This document shows positions 38,697 through 48,628 of a stretch of DNA of 64,000 nt, piece after piece; position 1 is the first letter of the stretch, and the number at the start of each line of letters is the position of its first letter. Source of the DNA: a virus. The DNA is taken from positions 1-64,000 of IMG/VR virus record IMGVR_UViG_3300032299_001001. One strand, written 5' to 3'. The notes below the pieces were generated by a model. It was not told the DNA's origin. It searched no databases and saw nothing but the letters and a program-made list of their open reading frames with translations. A program made the position numbers and the translations under genes.

Positions 38697-40424
38697 TTAT
38701 GCTCCTGTCCCCGCCCCGTAGTCGAAATTATTGAACCCATAGGGGTTACTCGCTTGTCTGTTAACGATACTACTGGCCAGATTCCCAAACACGGTCATCC
38801 CCGAGTTAATCGCTGACCCCACCAAGTTTTGATTGGTCGTTACTTGTGAGGCTTTCCAAGCGTTGTTGTTGGCCCAGTTAGCCATTGTGGCGTCTGCCAT
38901 TGTTGCAGCACCGGCTGTTCTGGCTGCGTTCATCGCGTCAAACACTCCTGTGCGGACGCCTACGGCCGTCCCCAATACCTTGTCGCGAGCGTTGATTCGT
39001 GCAGCCCTGTCTTGATAAATGGCGTTAGCTTTGGTGCCAAAAATACTATTGGCCACATTTGCGTTTGTGCTGGCGATTGAGCGTTCTGTGTTGAGATTCT
39101 CCCCGTAAACGGTCTGCCGACTTTGGAAGTTACGGTCCCAGATGTTAGTCAGCCTATTGCTGTTTCTGGCTGTCCTCTCGGAAATGTTGTCTCGCCGCGC
39201 ATCGAAGCCCAGTCGATTGGTATCAAGTTGTGACTGAAGCACATTGGAGGCGATGCCAAGATCCCCACGCACCCGATCGCCGATCCGGCCCAAGTTACTG
39301 TCGAGAGTCGTTTTGAATGCGCTTTGTCTCTGATCTCGATCGCTGGCTGCGGTATCTATCGACGCACGCATCAGCGAATCTTGACCGGAACGCATTTCAC
39401 CAAACAGACCAAGTGCTTGGGTCCCCAGTCCGGCCACACGAGTGTCGTAGTTGAGTCGACGCTGGTCCTCATACATCTTGGTTCCTTGCTGCATCAGATC
39501 CATCGAAGTCAGTCCCAGGTCACGGGCAGTCAACCCGCGTCCCATTTGACTTGAAGCACCGAAGCCCCCCTGCAAAGCACGCATCGCGCTCGACTTGGCC
39601 ACGTTCGCTTGCACGTCGGCCGAGATCTGACCACTCATCATCGCGGCAGCGTTGTTGTCGACAATGGCGGCAAGCTCTTGGGCGCGTGGGTCAGCTTCGG
39701 CGATAAGCCGTTGATTGGTGTCAAAGATGCTCTTCGTCAACGAATCAAGTGTCGCGGCGGCGTTGTCGGCCGAAATAAAAGATTCAAACTTCCCGAGTGC
39801 TTCGTCGGCTCTCCCCCGAAAAGTATCCCCCAGACTGATACTTTTGGAATCGAAGTCGTTGATTGTCTGGAGAGCCTCTTGGTCTCCTTTTTGGACTACG
39901 TCGGACGCCCGCGAGTCGAATTCGTCGGTGACCGCTTGGGATCGGACATTGAAGTCGTTGAGTGCTGCGGAAAATTCTTCTCTGTCTTGGGTGTCTAGAA
40001 GTGAAGACGCCTCGTTAAGATCTCGGGTGATCTTATCTAGGTCCTCCTGCAATAAAGCATCTTCTTGTTCTTGGGCTCCTCTAAGAGTGTCGCTATACCC
40101 CTTGATACGGTCCAAAAGTTTTTGCTCTTCGGCATCAAGCTCTTTGGCTCCGCTCGCTACTAGTCCGTCTACGTTGGCTACAAACTCGTCGGTAAGCCGT
40201 GTAATTTCCGGAACTAGCGGTGGCGGTTTGTTTCCTTTCCCATACGCCGCGTTACGGATAGCCCGAACATTATCATCAGCGATACGTTGAAGGTCTGCCA
40301 GAGGCACTTGAGTCGGGGAACTTCCGCCGCCGCCACCACCACCACCAAACAAACCTGCTTGGCCTGCTATCCCCGCCCCAACGCCTAGTGCGCTAACTCC
40401 TACGCCTACTGCTGCCCAAGACAT
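38697..40424 (-). CDS. Probable internal virion protein with glycine-rich membrane-like N-terminus
   Basis: 575 residues. It begins with a small-residue hydrophobic stretch (VGVGVSALGVGAGIAGQAGL) followed by a run of glycines, like the membrane-active start of phage internal proteins. The rest is a long helical rod with many Asn/Arg/Asp-rich repeats (LDTNRLGFDARRDNISERTA). Such proteins form the ejectosome core or the inner tail. It overlaps the cupin gene's end by 19 bases. Confidence 0.65.
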   Translation of the reverse strand: MSWAAVGVGVSALGVGAGIAGQAGLFGGGGGGGGSSPTQVPLADLQRIADDNVRAIRNAAYGKGNKPPPLVPEITRLTDEFVANVDGLVASGAKELDAEEQKLLDRIKGYSDTLRGAQEQEDALLQEDLDKITRDLNEASSLLDTQDREEFSAALNDFNVRSQAVTDEFDSRASDVVQKGDQEALQTINDFDSKSISLGDTFRGRADEALGKFESFISADNAAATLDSLTKSIFDTNQRLIAEADPRAQELAAIVDNNAAAMMSGQISADVQANVAKSSAMRALQGGFGASSQMGRGLTARDLGLTSMDLMQQGTKMYEDQRRLNYDTRVAGLGTQALGLFGEMRSGQDSLMRASIDTAASDRDQRQSAFKTTLDSNLGRIGDRVRGDLGIASNVLQSQLDTNRLGFDARRDNISERTARNSNRLTNIWDRNFQSRQTVYGENLNTERSIASTNANVANSIFGTKANAIYQDRAARINARDKVLGTAVGVRTGVFDAMNAARTAGAATMADATMANWANNNAWKASQVTTNQNLVGSAINSGMTVFGNLASSIVNRQASNPYGFNNFDYGAGTGA

Positions 40425-40894
40425 ACGCAGTTTCTCCTCTCTAATGAAGTTTGAAGGCGTGGATTGTGGTGTTTTTCGATGATTCGCTCTTCGATCTCTT
40501 CGACCGTTTTCTCTTCAGCCACATGAAAAGTCGCCCAAATCGTGTCTTCATGGACAAACAACACTCTCCTAGTCCCAGGTTTCGTTATTCCTAGATATGG
40601 GGCCTGATATAGCACTGAACCTTCATTGGCAGACCATACCGAGACAGACCCCTTCAAAAGAACAAATGGGTGCTCCGTCTTATGGATCTTGCTAGTCAAA
40701 ACAGCACCAGCCGGCATGTGGATCTCGCGAATATACATCCCTTCGGTGAATCGATGGACCACCGGAAATTGCTCGCAGTTAAGCACGCCGCCGTTTTCTG
40801 CAATTCGTTCTTCGAGTTTATCGACGAAGTCGTCGGTCGCCTCCCTTAACTCCTCGGGCGTCAGATCTTCACATGATGGTAATACAAGGCTCAT
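40406..40894 (-). CDS. Cupin-fold virion-operon protein
   Basis: 162 residues. The C-terminal two thirds read as a single cupin barrel: YIREIHMPAGAVLTSKIHKT, PFVLLKGSVSVWSANEGS, YQAPYLGITKPGTRRVLFVH, DTIWATFHVAEEK. The G-x5-H-type metal motif is partly present (KIHKTEHP). The N-terminal part has a helical VDKLEERIAENGGV. Cupin proteins appear in several podovirus tail regions with unknown role, perhaps structural. GTAATAAC lies 7 bases before the ATG. Confidence 0.7.
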   Translation of the reverse strand: MSLVLPSCEDLTPEELREATDDFVDKLEERIAENGGVLNCEQFPVVHRFTEGMYIREIHMPAGAVLTSKIHKTEHPFVLLKGSVSVWSANEGSVLYQAPYLGITKPGTRRVLFVHEDTIWATFHVAEEKTVEEIEERIIEKHHNPRLQTSLERRNCVCLGQQ

Positions 40895-40912
40895 TGTGCG
40901 GTTATTACTATA

Positions 40913-43255
40913 TCACCTAAATTGAAGAACGCGACGGGTGTGGGCGGCTCCGCGGTTTCCGGTAAAGTTTTGTTGGGCGATCTGGCTGGCCAGCATCTCC
41001 TTGGCCTTCTCGATATGGGGGGTGATTTGCTCGCCGCCCAGGAGAATCCCCTTGGTCGCCTCGTAGATCGCTTGGTAGTTGCGAAGATACATTTTCTCCG
41101 CATCCGTGGTATGGGGAATAAAGCGGCGTTTGGCCAAGATCCGGACCACCGGAACCACGTTGGGTAGCGTAATCCAATATTTCCGCTTGAGGAAACCGTC
41201 GGACGGATCAATCCCCTCGCCGCGGTCGACCGCGCCTTCACGCCACTTGTCGTCCGTCTCACGGTATCCGGTGCCACCGCGAATCCACTCGTTGAGCCGA
41301 TCGTGCACGGGCTTGGGATCGCCGTCGAAAGACATGTAGAGAATCGTCTCAACCTCACGAGGCAGGAAGAACTCGCCCGTGGCATTCACTGAAAGAGTAT
41401 ACTCGGCCACGGTGCCGACCCACTTGCCGGCGAACATCAGTTGCTCCTCGGCCGCGTTGACCATGCGCTTCACGGCGGAGTTCGAGAGTCGGTAAGCCTC
41501 GGGCAGTTCCAGCCCGATCCGGCCCCAGTGGTAGCCGAAGCTGTCATTAGCCGAAGCGAGCAACGCTTCACGGGTCGAGCGACGGGCGGCTTCGATCGCA
41601 GTCATCACATCGCGTTCGACCGCAGCTAGGGCTTGCTGCTTGAGCGCGGTCGCCACTTCCGGCTGTCCGGCCGAGGTCGCCAGATAGCTTTCGACCAGGA
41701 TCTTCCGCTGCTCGTAGGTCGGTGTCGGTGCGGTGCCGTTGTAGTCTTCGCGGCGTTGGAGGAAATCTTGCTGCGCCCCGATCTCGGTCGAAGCCTGGGA
41801 CAAATAGGTGGTCAACCGTGCCGTCGGGATCGTGACCCCGTTGGGTAGTTCATTGTGCAGCTTGCCCTCGTCGCCGGCCGCAGCCCGACGGGCCGCTTCG
41901 ACTTGGGCCATCAAGTCACGCTCGATCAACGCTTGGCCTTCGGCTTTGAGCGCCGACGCGGCTTCGATTTGACCAGCCCCGGACGCGACATAGCTTTCCA
42001 CGAATTTTTTCCGCACTTCATAGGTAAAAGGATTTGGTTTGGTTCCGCTCGAATAGTTCTCACGGCGGGCCAAGAAGTCCCAGTGAGCGCCAGCCTCGGC
42101 GGCAGCTTGGCTCAGATACTCGTTGATTCTAGCTGTGGCGATCCGCACACCCTCGGGGAGTTCGTTGTGTAGACGCCCCGCCTCTCCGGCCGTAGCACGG
42201 CGTGCGGCTTCGACATTCTGCATCAAGTCACGCTCAATAATGGAGAACGCTTCCTGCTTTTTGGCGTTGGCTACATCAACCGTGCCGCCCAAAGTGGCGA
42301 TATAGGATTCGACCAAAGGCTTGAGCACCTCGTAAGCGAACGGATTGGGCTTCGCTCCACTGGAGTAATCCTCACGGCGGGCCAGAAAGTCGTAGTGCGT
42401 TCCCGCCTCGGTCGCTGCCTGGGAGAGATACGTGGTCAGGCGTGCCGTCGGAATTTGCAAACCTCCGGGCAGTTCATTGTGGAGCCGCCCTTCGGTTCCA
42501 GCCGCATCGCGCCGAGTCTGCTCAACCAAGGTCGTCACATTGCGGTCAATCAACTCGAAGGCTTGCGTCTTGAGCCCCGTGCCATCGCCACCTGCATCAG
42601 TAACGATCAACGACAGGGTCAGGAGTCGGACGACTTCTACCGGAAGAAGCGTGTTGAAAATTGCCACATCAGAAGTCAGGGCTGTGTAAGTAAGCGGTGT
42701 CCTCGACTTATCCTCGCGGCGGCTGACAAAGTTGTGCTGGTCGATCGCTTGCTGGTAAGCCTGATTGATGAGGCTCTTGATCCGACCTTCAGGCAAGCGG
42801 TATTGGACGAGGGTCTCAAGGCCGACACGCCCTGTCAGTCCGCCAAAGGTATTCTGCCCGTTATTTGTCGCAAGCGTCTGGAACGTCGAACGGCGAGCCC
42901 GCTCGACCTCGTTCATCAAGTTGCGCTCGATGTAGGAGTTGGCCTTGGTTTCCAACCCCGTTGCCAGTTCAAGTTGGTTATTCTCCTCGCGCCAGAGCGC
43001 CAAGATCATCGACTTGGTCGCATCCAAGTTGTCTAGGATGAGGCTACCCGTAGCGGGGTTACCAGTCGTGCCGCCTGCGTTCCAAGTCAGCAAGGCTTTC
43101 TCCATCTCCTCGCGGCGGGAGAGGAAGTTGTAGTGGTCGATCAGCCTACGCTGGGCCTCGTCAATCCTCTGGTCGATACGCGCCGTGTCGGTCACCGCCA
43201 CGCCATTATCGACGTAGGGTGCAAGCAAGTTACGCGCTTCGAGGTAAGTCGCCAT
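40913..43255 (-). CDS. Tail adaptor-like protein with five ~105-residue repeats
   Basis: 780 residues. About residues 1-580 consist of five tandem units of roughly 105 residues, each containing a helix ending in (H/Q)xDFL(A/S)RRE(D/E), a strand VESY, then ERDLM...VEAARR and a LHNELP turn at most unit ends. The C-terminal 200 residues (RIGLELPEAYRLSNSAVKRM, LPREVETILYMSFDGDPKPV) resemble podovirus tail tubular A/adaptor proteins. The repeated N-terminal part is unusual and may form a collar extension. Start abuts the upstream stop. Confidence 0.65.
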   Translation of the reverse strand: MATYLEARNLLAPYVDNGVAVTDTARIDQRIDEAQRRLIDHYNFLSRREEMEKALLTWNAGGTTGNPATGSLILDNLDATKSMILALWREENNQLELATGLETKANSYIERNLMNEVERARRSTFQTLATNNGQNTFGGLTGRVGLETLVQYRLPEGRIKSLINQAYQQAIDQHNFVSRREDKSRTPLTYTALTSDVAIFNTLLPVEVVRLLTLSLIVTDAGGDGTGLKTQAFELIDRNVTTLVEQTRRDAAGTEGRLHNELPGGLQIPTARLTTYLSQAATEAGTHYDFLARREDYSSGAKPNPFAYEVLKPLVESYIATLGGTVDVANAKKQEAFSIIERDLMQNVEAARRATAGEAGRLHNELPEGVRIATARINEYLSQAAAEAGAHWDFLARRENYSSGTKPNPFTYEVRKKFVESYVASGAGQIEAASALKAEGQALIERDLMAQVEAARRAAAGDEGKLHNELPNGVTIPTARLTTYLSQASTEIGAQQDFLQRREDYNGTAPTPTYEQRKILVESYLATSAGQPEVATALKQQALAAVERDVMTAIEAARRSTREALLASANDSFGYHWGRIGLELPEAYRLSNSAVKRMVNAAEEQLMFAGKWVGTVAEYTLSVNATGEFFLPREVETILYMSFDGDPKPVHDRLNEWIRGGTGYRETDDKWREGAVDRGEGIDPSDGFLKRKYWITLPNVVPVVRILAKRRFIPHTTDAEKMYLRNYQAIYEATKGILLGGEQITPHIEKAKEMLASQIAQQNFTGNRGAAHTRRVLQFR

Positions 43256-43678
43256 TTACTGAATTCTTGCCCAAGTGCTTGCTGCAACTTTCTGCCATGC
43301 TACTCCGGAAGTAGCCGCCACGTTTGGTGAACCAAATGATGTAGAGTAAACCGTTTGGCTCGTCGCGGTAACCGTCAGCGTGGTAACTGCACTTCTGGCA
43401 AAAACCCGCAAAGTCTGCCCGACCACACTTGTCGCATTTGTCGGCAACACAACGGTCAAGTTTGCGATGGTTCCAGAGTGATCCAGAAAAAGGGTTTCAT
43501 CTTGCCCCCCGGAATTGAAATTAATGGTAGCACCCGTGGCAGGTGTGGCCACTGTAACTGTAGGACGATTCTTCTTCGCCTCGGGGGCCGTGAGGTAGGA
43601 CGCAAACGTATCGAGCAACGACTGGGGGTCGTTGGGATACTTGGTTCCGTTGGGGAGTGTTCCTGGGATGAGTGCCAT
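43256..43678 (-). CDS. Small fibre-like virion protein
   Basis: 140 residues. After an N-terminal LPNGTKYPNDPQSLLDTFAS come threonine/alanine-rich beta repeats (VTVATPATGATINFNSGG, LRVFARSAVTTLTVTATSQT), ending GVAWQKVAASTWARI, as in short phage tail-fibre tips. Lower GC than neighbouring genes. It lies between the long fibre and the adaptor gene. Probable minor fibre or adaptor decoration. Confidence 0.6.
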   Translation of the reverse strand: MALIPGTLPNGTKYPNDPQSLLDTFASYLTAPEAKKNRPTVTVATPATGATINFNSGGQDETLFLDHSGTIANLTVVLPTNATSVVGQTLRVFARSAVTTLTVTATSQTVYSTSFGSPNVAATSGVAWQKVAASTWARIQ

Positions 43679-43681
43679 AAC

Positions 43682-45133
43682 TTAGAATGCGGTTAATACA
43701 AAATCTCTATCGATGCGCGTTCCAGCGGTGTTTCTTAAAATGACAAAACAAGATACATCACCTATACCACTCTTGGATGTAACACTGGGGTAGAGCGAGC
43801 CGACAATAGGTATACAGATTGAGGGGTCAGGACCGCCTCCTTGAGCGCCAGCGTCAGGTAGTCCATTATGTGATGGGGTGACAGTAGCGGAGCTTAACAG
43901 TATCCGACTCCCTTGTGCGTTATTAAAACGAATCCAGTATAATCCCAATGAATCCTTTAATACAACGACGGTTCCCCCGTATCCATTTAGAGATTGCGAG
44001 TTACGAATAGTGCCATTTGCAAATACTTGAACAAATCCTTTAGCTACTAAACCGTTTAGTTTTTCTTGCGTGACATTTCCGTTCTCGATCTTCGCCGTGG
44101 TAATAGCCCCATCCGATACTGTTGAAGCAGTCCCAGCACTGGCAGCATAATTAACACTGAAGTTAGACGGGTTATAGACGTAATGACTACTACCGTCGTT
44201 CCCTCCCCACAGCCAGGTTGGTTGACCTCCTTGACCGGACCAAAAGAAAGTCATCGCCGTGCCGTTTGCTCCTCCTTGGGATAGCGTGCTCGCTTTAGTA
44301 GCCAAGGTTGCAGTGTTTGCGTTTCCGTTCAAAGCTGCCGTCACAGTTCCAGCAGAAAAGTTTCCTGACGCATCGCGGGCTACGATGGCGTTTGCCGTAT
44401 TCGCGCTGGTCGCCGTGGTCGCGGAGTTGGAAACTTTGCCAGCGGTAGAAATCGTCGCCAGTTTTGTATCAACAATGCCAGCATCACTTTTGATGTCCGC
44501 GTTGACGATCGTGTCTGCGGTGATTGCGGACGCAATCGCTATGTTAGCCGAACCGTTGAACGACGTTGCTGTTCCCGTGACATCACCACTGATAGCGATA
44601 GTCCGAGCCGTATGAAGCGTGGTTGCAGTTCCAGCGTTGCCAGTGACATTGCCCGTCAGGTCTCCGGTAAACCCTCCACTCACGCCAAGCGTGCCTGTGA
44701 TCGTCGTATTTCCTGCGGCCAGAGTGCCTGTCGTCGTAATGTTTCCGCTGGTATTGATGGCGGTCGACCCACCGATTGTGCCATCGGTTATAGCTCCACC
44801 ACCGACTTTGCCGCCCGTTGTAATCTTAGCCAGTTTGCCGTCCTCGATCCCCGCTGCTGCCACGATCTTCTCCTTGGTGATTGCTCCGTCCGGAATAAGG
44901 TTCTGGGTCTCAAGCTGACGGATCAAGGAGCCTCGGCGGATAACCACAGTGTCATTTATCTGCGGCGTCCCACCGGGAGTTTTGGTATTAAACATCGCTT
45001 CCTCGACTTGGGCTACCGAAGTCTTCAGCGTGTCCCCGTTCTTGTTCACGACAAATTCATCGGTGGCTGAAAGCGATCCTGTAATAGGGTCTAACGCGCC
45101 GATTTTCTTGTCAGAGGTATAGGAGGTGGCCAT
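43682..45133 (-). CDS. Tail fibre protein with beta repeats
   Basis: 483 residues. The start DKKIGALDPITGSLSATDEF is a typical virion-attachment segment. It is followed by repeated threonine/glycine units (GDLTGNVTGNAGTATTLHTA, NGNANTATLATKAS), the tandem 'GNV.GNA.TAT' pattern of phage fibres, and a globular tip with a KSGIGDVSCFVILRN beta end. AT-richer than surrounding genes, which fits host-range exchange. Starts 17 bases after GTAATAAC. Confidence 0.75.
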   Translation of the reverse strand: MATSYTSDKKIGALDPITGSLSATDEFVVNKNGDTLKTSVAQVEEAMFNTKTPGGTPQINDTVVIRRGSLIRQLETQNLIPDGAITKEKIVAAAGIEDGKLAKITTGGKVGGGAITDGTIGGSTAINTSGNITTTGTLAAGNTTITGTLGVSGGFTGDLTGNVTGNAGTATTLHTARTIAISGDVTGTATSFNGSANIAIASAITADTIVNADIKSDAGIVDTKLATISTAGKVSNSATTATSANTANAIVARDASGNFSAGTVTAALNGNANTATLATKASTLSQGGANGTAMTFFWSGQGGQPTWLWGGNDGSSHYVYNPSNFSVNYAASAGTASTVSDGAITTAKIENGNVTQEKLNGLVAKGFVQVFANGTIRNSQSLNGYGGTVVVLKDSLGLYWIRFNNAQGSRILLSSATVTPSHNGLPDAGAQGGGPDPSICIPIVGSLYPSVTSKSGIGDVSCFVILRNTAGTRIDRDFVLTAF

Positions 45134-45154
45134 TGTTCTTAAATTACGCGGTTA

Positions 45155-45316
45155 TTACTGGATGAGCAACTGGTTGCCCTCGTCATCCAAAAGGAGTTCG
45201 TGGTCGGGGGAAGTCTGAATCTGGAGGGCGTAGCCGTCAGGCAAGTCGTTCCAAGAATTCTGGTCGGCCTCGATGTCAGTATCCAATGTTCTCAGGATTT
45301 TCGGGTCGGCGCTCAT
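45155..45316 (-). CDS. Small acidic virion-operon protein
   Basis: 53 residues from the ATG overlapping the nozzle gene's stop (ATGA), with GGAGGA upstream deciding the start. Sequence ADPKILRTLDTDIEADQNSW then SPDHELLLDDEGNQLLIQ. Acidic, single small domain. Its TAATAA stops form the GTAATAAC motif ahead of the fibre gene. Function unknown. Confidence 0.6.
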   Translation of the reverse strand: MSADPKILRTLDTDIEADQNSWNDLPDGYALQIQTSPDHELLLDDEGNQLLIQ

Positions 45317-48150
45317 AAGGATCCTCCGTTTACGGCTTCGACGACTTTCTGACCATGTAACATGAGTCGGCCGAGTCGGGCATGTCCGGCCCACTCAACC
45401 CGCAGAGTGAAGTCGTGTCCCAAGTAGGCGGGCACGTCGGTTGCCAAGTTGGCGGTCCTAGGCGGGGTCGGGAAGCGAACTTGGGGAGCATAGCCGCGAG
45501 AATAGTTGAGAAGCTGCGGGGGATCGGGGTCGTAAGCCGAGGCGGTGTTGGCCTGTTCCAACTGGGCTCCCCAGACGTAGGCTCCAGCGAATCCATCGCC
45601 CGCGTAAGTCGCACCTCCCGCGGAAGTGGCCAAACCAATCACGCATTCGGTTGTCCCCGCGGTGTTGGTCGTGGCGGTGATCGAGCAGCGATACCAGCCA
45701 TTATCGAGAGCTTCGATACGTGCGGTCGTTCCGGCGCTGGCATTACTCGCTGTTCCGGCAATCCCGCTCAGATGGAACCATGCTTCCCTGTTGGCGCTGA
45801 AAGCCGAGCCTGTGCTGTTCATCCGCAGATAAATACGGTCACGCTCGTCGGGTTTGGCGTAGATAGAAAAAGTGTAGGCGGCACCGGAGACCAGAGTCGG
45901 GCTGGTGTCAGTCGCCGTATGAACGCCGTTGGTTGTCGTGTCAACCAGTTTGTCGGCATCAATCAGTTCCCCGAGCGGGTTGGGCACTTGGTCAACTACC
46001 ACCGTGGCATTGGTCTTGGTCCAAACCGCGTTGTCGATCGCCTCGGTGTAGAAAAGTAAATTCTTATCTTGAAGCAGGAACTCTGTAACGAAGTTGCGCT
46101 GAAACGTCTGCCATGTCGTGAAGTTCGGGTAGTCATCGGGCCGGTAAGCCAGCGATGAAGTGAAAATATTGTCCGGCCCACCGCCGATGTCATCGAACCA
46201 CAAGTCACAGCGCAGCAACTTCTTGAGGCTCATGTTGTCTCTAAAATCGTAAGCCTTGGTTACGATGCTGGCGTTGATGATCCTCGGACCTTCGATCGGA
46301 GTATCGTATTCGTCGTTACGAGTGATCTCCCAGATCTCATTGCGGCGACCCGTCTCGTCTTCATGCAGACAGATAGCGAAACACTTGGGCTCACCGTCGA
46401 ACGTGCCCTGAAGAAGTTTGTAGATGCGAAGGCCGGTCCAGACACCATCGAACACCGCAGCGGCTTTTCCACGTCCGGTGGAAACAGACTGGAAGTCGAG
46501 GACGGCGATACCGTCGTAAAGTGTCGGAATAGGCTCGGCAGCAAACTCATCAGCCTGAGTTTGGTTGGCCGCACGGCGCGGGTATTGCTTGGGGAGACAC
46601 GTCATTAAAAGACGGTTGTCGAAGTTGGCGAAGGTTACTCCGTCGAGCATCCACTGGGTATCCTGCTTGAGCACGGGATCAATCTCCGCACTCACTGGGG
46701 TCAGACCATAGTTGTCAGCCTCGGCCCTGGCGTTCCGGTAGGTGCGGATGCCGTTGCCTTCTCTGCTGCGGAAGAACAAGTCACCGTTGACCGGAATGAC
46801 GCTGTCGCTGGTCGATCCAATATTGTCGAAAAGCACGCGCTGGAATCCTTGGGTATTCTTCCATTGATCGCGGGGGGCAGAGACTTGGAAGGTCACCGCA
46901 CCGCGCTCGCAGAAGGCGATCAAGTCGCCTTGTCCGGTCGACGTGTCCTGCACCGGAAGAAAGACAAGCCCTGTAATCCGGCCGAGTTTGCCGGTCGGGG
47001 CGAAGCTGCCACCTTCGTTGAGGAATGTATTCTCGGTAAATCGAAGAAGGTCGCTGTCTTGCCCCGCATTGAATCGGCTGACAAAGCCCCCGCTGCCCGC
47101 GCTGGTCACTGCAACAGGAATTGTAAACGTAGTCGTGCTCGGTGCCGTCGCTACGGTGTAAGTCGAATTGATCGGCGGCGTGCTGCTGTGACCTTGAATC
47201 GTGATCTGGTCACCCGCGACAAAGCCGTGGGCGCTGGCGGTCGTGATGACGCTCGGATTGGCCGCGCTCGAACTGGTGATCGCCACGTTGGTCGTGGAGC
47301 CGCCAAACACCAAGTCGCCAGCAATAATTTCGGCTCCTTCGTTCACTGCGACAAAGAGCCGCCCTTGCCCGTAAGACATCTGTTTCCCGATCGGGATAAC
47401 TTGCAATCCGTAGTAACTGGCCCGGCGGAGCACGTAGCCGTCATAGACCCGAGGCTCGTCTTTCCCCGTCTGAATGACGACGAACTTTTCCGCTTGGGTC
47501 ATGTAGACCGGAACGTCAGCGGAGATCTCATCCGTCGAGTTGAGCAAGTAGCATGAGGCGTTTTCAAAGTTCAGCGCGTAGATCTTGCCGTCGGCCACAA
47601 CGATCATCTGGGCGGGGTTTCCCTCGCGGGGGTCTTGGTAGACGATTGCGCCTTGGATCAGGGTCGCCCCAATAATGTCGGAGACGCGATTCCGGCTGGT
47701 GTCTCCATCGATCAAGTCGTCCTGATAAGTAGAGTCGACATCCCGGCGTGCTGTGATCGTGCCGGTGACTGATCCAGTCTCGGACGTTGGGAAAGTGTAG
47801 GAATTCGCATCGACGATCGTGATCCGATGGGTGCCGTTGATCCCTGCCGGAGTAGCCCCTGCGATCGTCACTTGGTCTTTGTTGTCGTAACCGTGGGCCA
47901 TGGCCGAGACTGTCGCTTTACCACCAGCAATCGTAATCGTCACCGTCTGCACAGGACGCGGATTGCGCCAGTAGGTCGGCGGGATCTCACGAAACCCAGG
48001 ACGGGTCTTCGGTCCGTTGCCGCCGCGGAAGGTGACGTTAGTGGCATACCAAGCGGCTTCGCTTGGTGTTTGCGGCGGCTCCTTGGAGCCGTCCATCCCC
48101 GCAGGAAGGCCGCGGAAGCCGTCGATCAATCTTTCGGTGTCGGCGATCAT
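45313..48150 (-). CDS. Tail nozzle / tubular-B-like protein with added carbohydrate-binding-like domain
   Basis: 945 residues. The N-terminal 640 residues have the beta-rich repetitive form of podovirus nozzle proteins: RLIDGFRGLPAGMDGSKEPP, NVTFRGGNGPKTRPGFREI, repeated GxTxxxxxAHGxxxGDQVTI units and late SRNRVSD. Around 690-880 a beta-sandwich-like module appears (NLLFYTEAIDNAVWTKTNAT, YTFSIYAKPDERDRIYLRM, GWYRCSITATTNTAGT, GAYVWGAQLEQANTASAY), also present in the fibre at 61223. It should form the tail tip and contact the cell surface. Confidence 0.65.
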   Translation of the reverse strand: MIADTERLIDGFRGLPAGMDGSKEPPQTPSEAAWYATNVTFRGGNGPKTRPGFREIPPTYWRNPRPVQTVTITIAGGKATVSAMAHGYDNKDQVTIAGATPAGINGTHRITIVDANSYTFPTSETGSVTGTITARRDVDSTYQDDLIDGDTSRNRVSDIIGATLIQGAIVYQDPREGNPAQMIVVADGKIYALNFENASCYLLNSTDEISADVPVYMTQAEKFVVIQTGKDEPRVYDGYVLRRASYYGLQVIPIGKQMSYGQGRLFVAVNEGAEIIAGDLVFGGSTTNVAITSSSAANPSVITTASAHGFVAGDQITIQGHSSTPPINSTYTVATAPSTTTFTIPVAVTSAGSGGFVSRFNAGQDSDLLRFTENTFLNEGGSFAPTGKLGRITGLVFLPVQDTSTGQGDLIAFCERGAVTFQVSAPRDQWKNTQGFQRVLFDNIGSTSDSVIPVNGDLFFRSREGNGIRTYRNARAEADNYGLTPVSAEIDPVLKQDTQWMLDGVTFANFDNRLLMTCLPKQYPRRAANQTQADEFAAEPIPTLYDGIAVLDFQSVSTGRGKAAAVFDGVWTGLRIYKLLQGTFDGEPKCFAICLHEDETGRRNEIWEITRNDEYDTPIEGPRIINASIVTKAYDFRDNMSLKKLLRCDLWFDDIGGGPDNIFTSSLAYRPDDYPNFTTWQTFQRNFVTEFLLQDKNLLFYTEAIDNAVWTKTNATVVVDQVPNPLGELIDADKLVDTTTNGVHTATDTSPTLVSGAAYTFSIYAKPDERDRIYLRMNSTGSAFSANREAWFHLSGIAGTASNASAGTTARIEALDNGWYRCSITATTNTAGTTECVIGLATSAGGATYAGDGFAGAYVWGAQLEQANTASAYDPDPPQLLNYSRGYAPQVRFPTPPRTANLATDVPAYLGHDFTLRVEWAGHARLGRLMLHGQKVVEAVNGGSL

Positions 48151-48151
48151 C

Positions 48152-48613
48152 TTAGTGGAGGTCGACCCAAGCAGTATCCGTGCGGACTTGAAGTTTGTTT
48201 GTCGTGCTGTTGTAGACCATGAGCCCGGCTGGGGGGCTGGTGATGGCGTCTCGCTGGGTGGTTGTCATGCGCGGAGGGAGAAAACCTTGGGTTGTGCTGG
48301 TGATATCCAGCATCGCCTTTGAGTTAGGGGTTGATGTTCCGATGCCGACGTTACCAGCACCGATCGGCTCGATGGTCACGCCTGCCTGCCCGCCCACTAC
48401 ACACCGGCCAATCTCAGAATAAATCCCCGGAAATCCCCAAGCGGCACCTACGCGCAACTGCCCAGCTTGTTCGGCATCTCGGAAATAATTACGACCACCA
48501 AGCCCCTCTATTTGAACATTATCCAGATAAAGCCTCCTGCCACTAAAATCACCACCATCATTCCGAAGGACAACGGTCCCCGGAATATTGCTGGAGGTTG
48601 CGGGTATATCCAC
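48152..48613 (-). CDS. Fibre-tip-like protein
   Basis: 153 residues from a GTG preceded by GGAGG. The N-terminal half (GTVVLRNDGGDFSGRRLYLD) is beta-rich. The C-terminal half has GNVGIGTSTPNSKAMLDITS and a PPRMTTTQRDAITSPPAGLM...NKLQVRTDTAWVDL end, the standard tip of phage and prophage fibres with an 'intramolecular chaperone'-like look. Separate from the nozzle gene that follows. Confidence 0.7.
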   Translation of the reverse strand: MDIPATSSNIPGTVVLRNDGGDFSGRRLYLDNVQIEGLGGRNYFRDAEQAGQLRVGAAWGFPGIYSEIGRCVVGGQAGVTIEPIGAGNVGIGTSTPNSKAMLDITSTTQGFLPPRMTTTQRDAITSPPAGLMVYNSTTNKLQVRTDTAWVDLH

Positions 48614-48628
48614 CGCTTGAACCTCCGG

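Noticed and set aside
45317-45394. N-terminal extension of the small 45155 gene
   Set aside because: The extension is the shadow of the nozzle gene's 3' end. GGAGGA and the ATGA overlap place the start at 45316.
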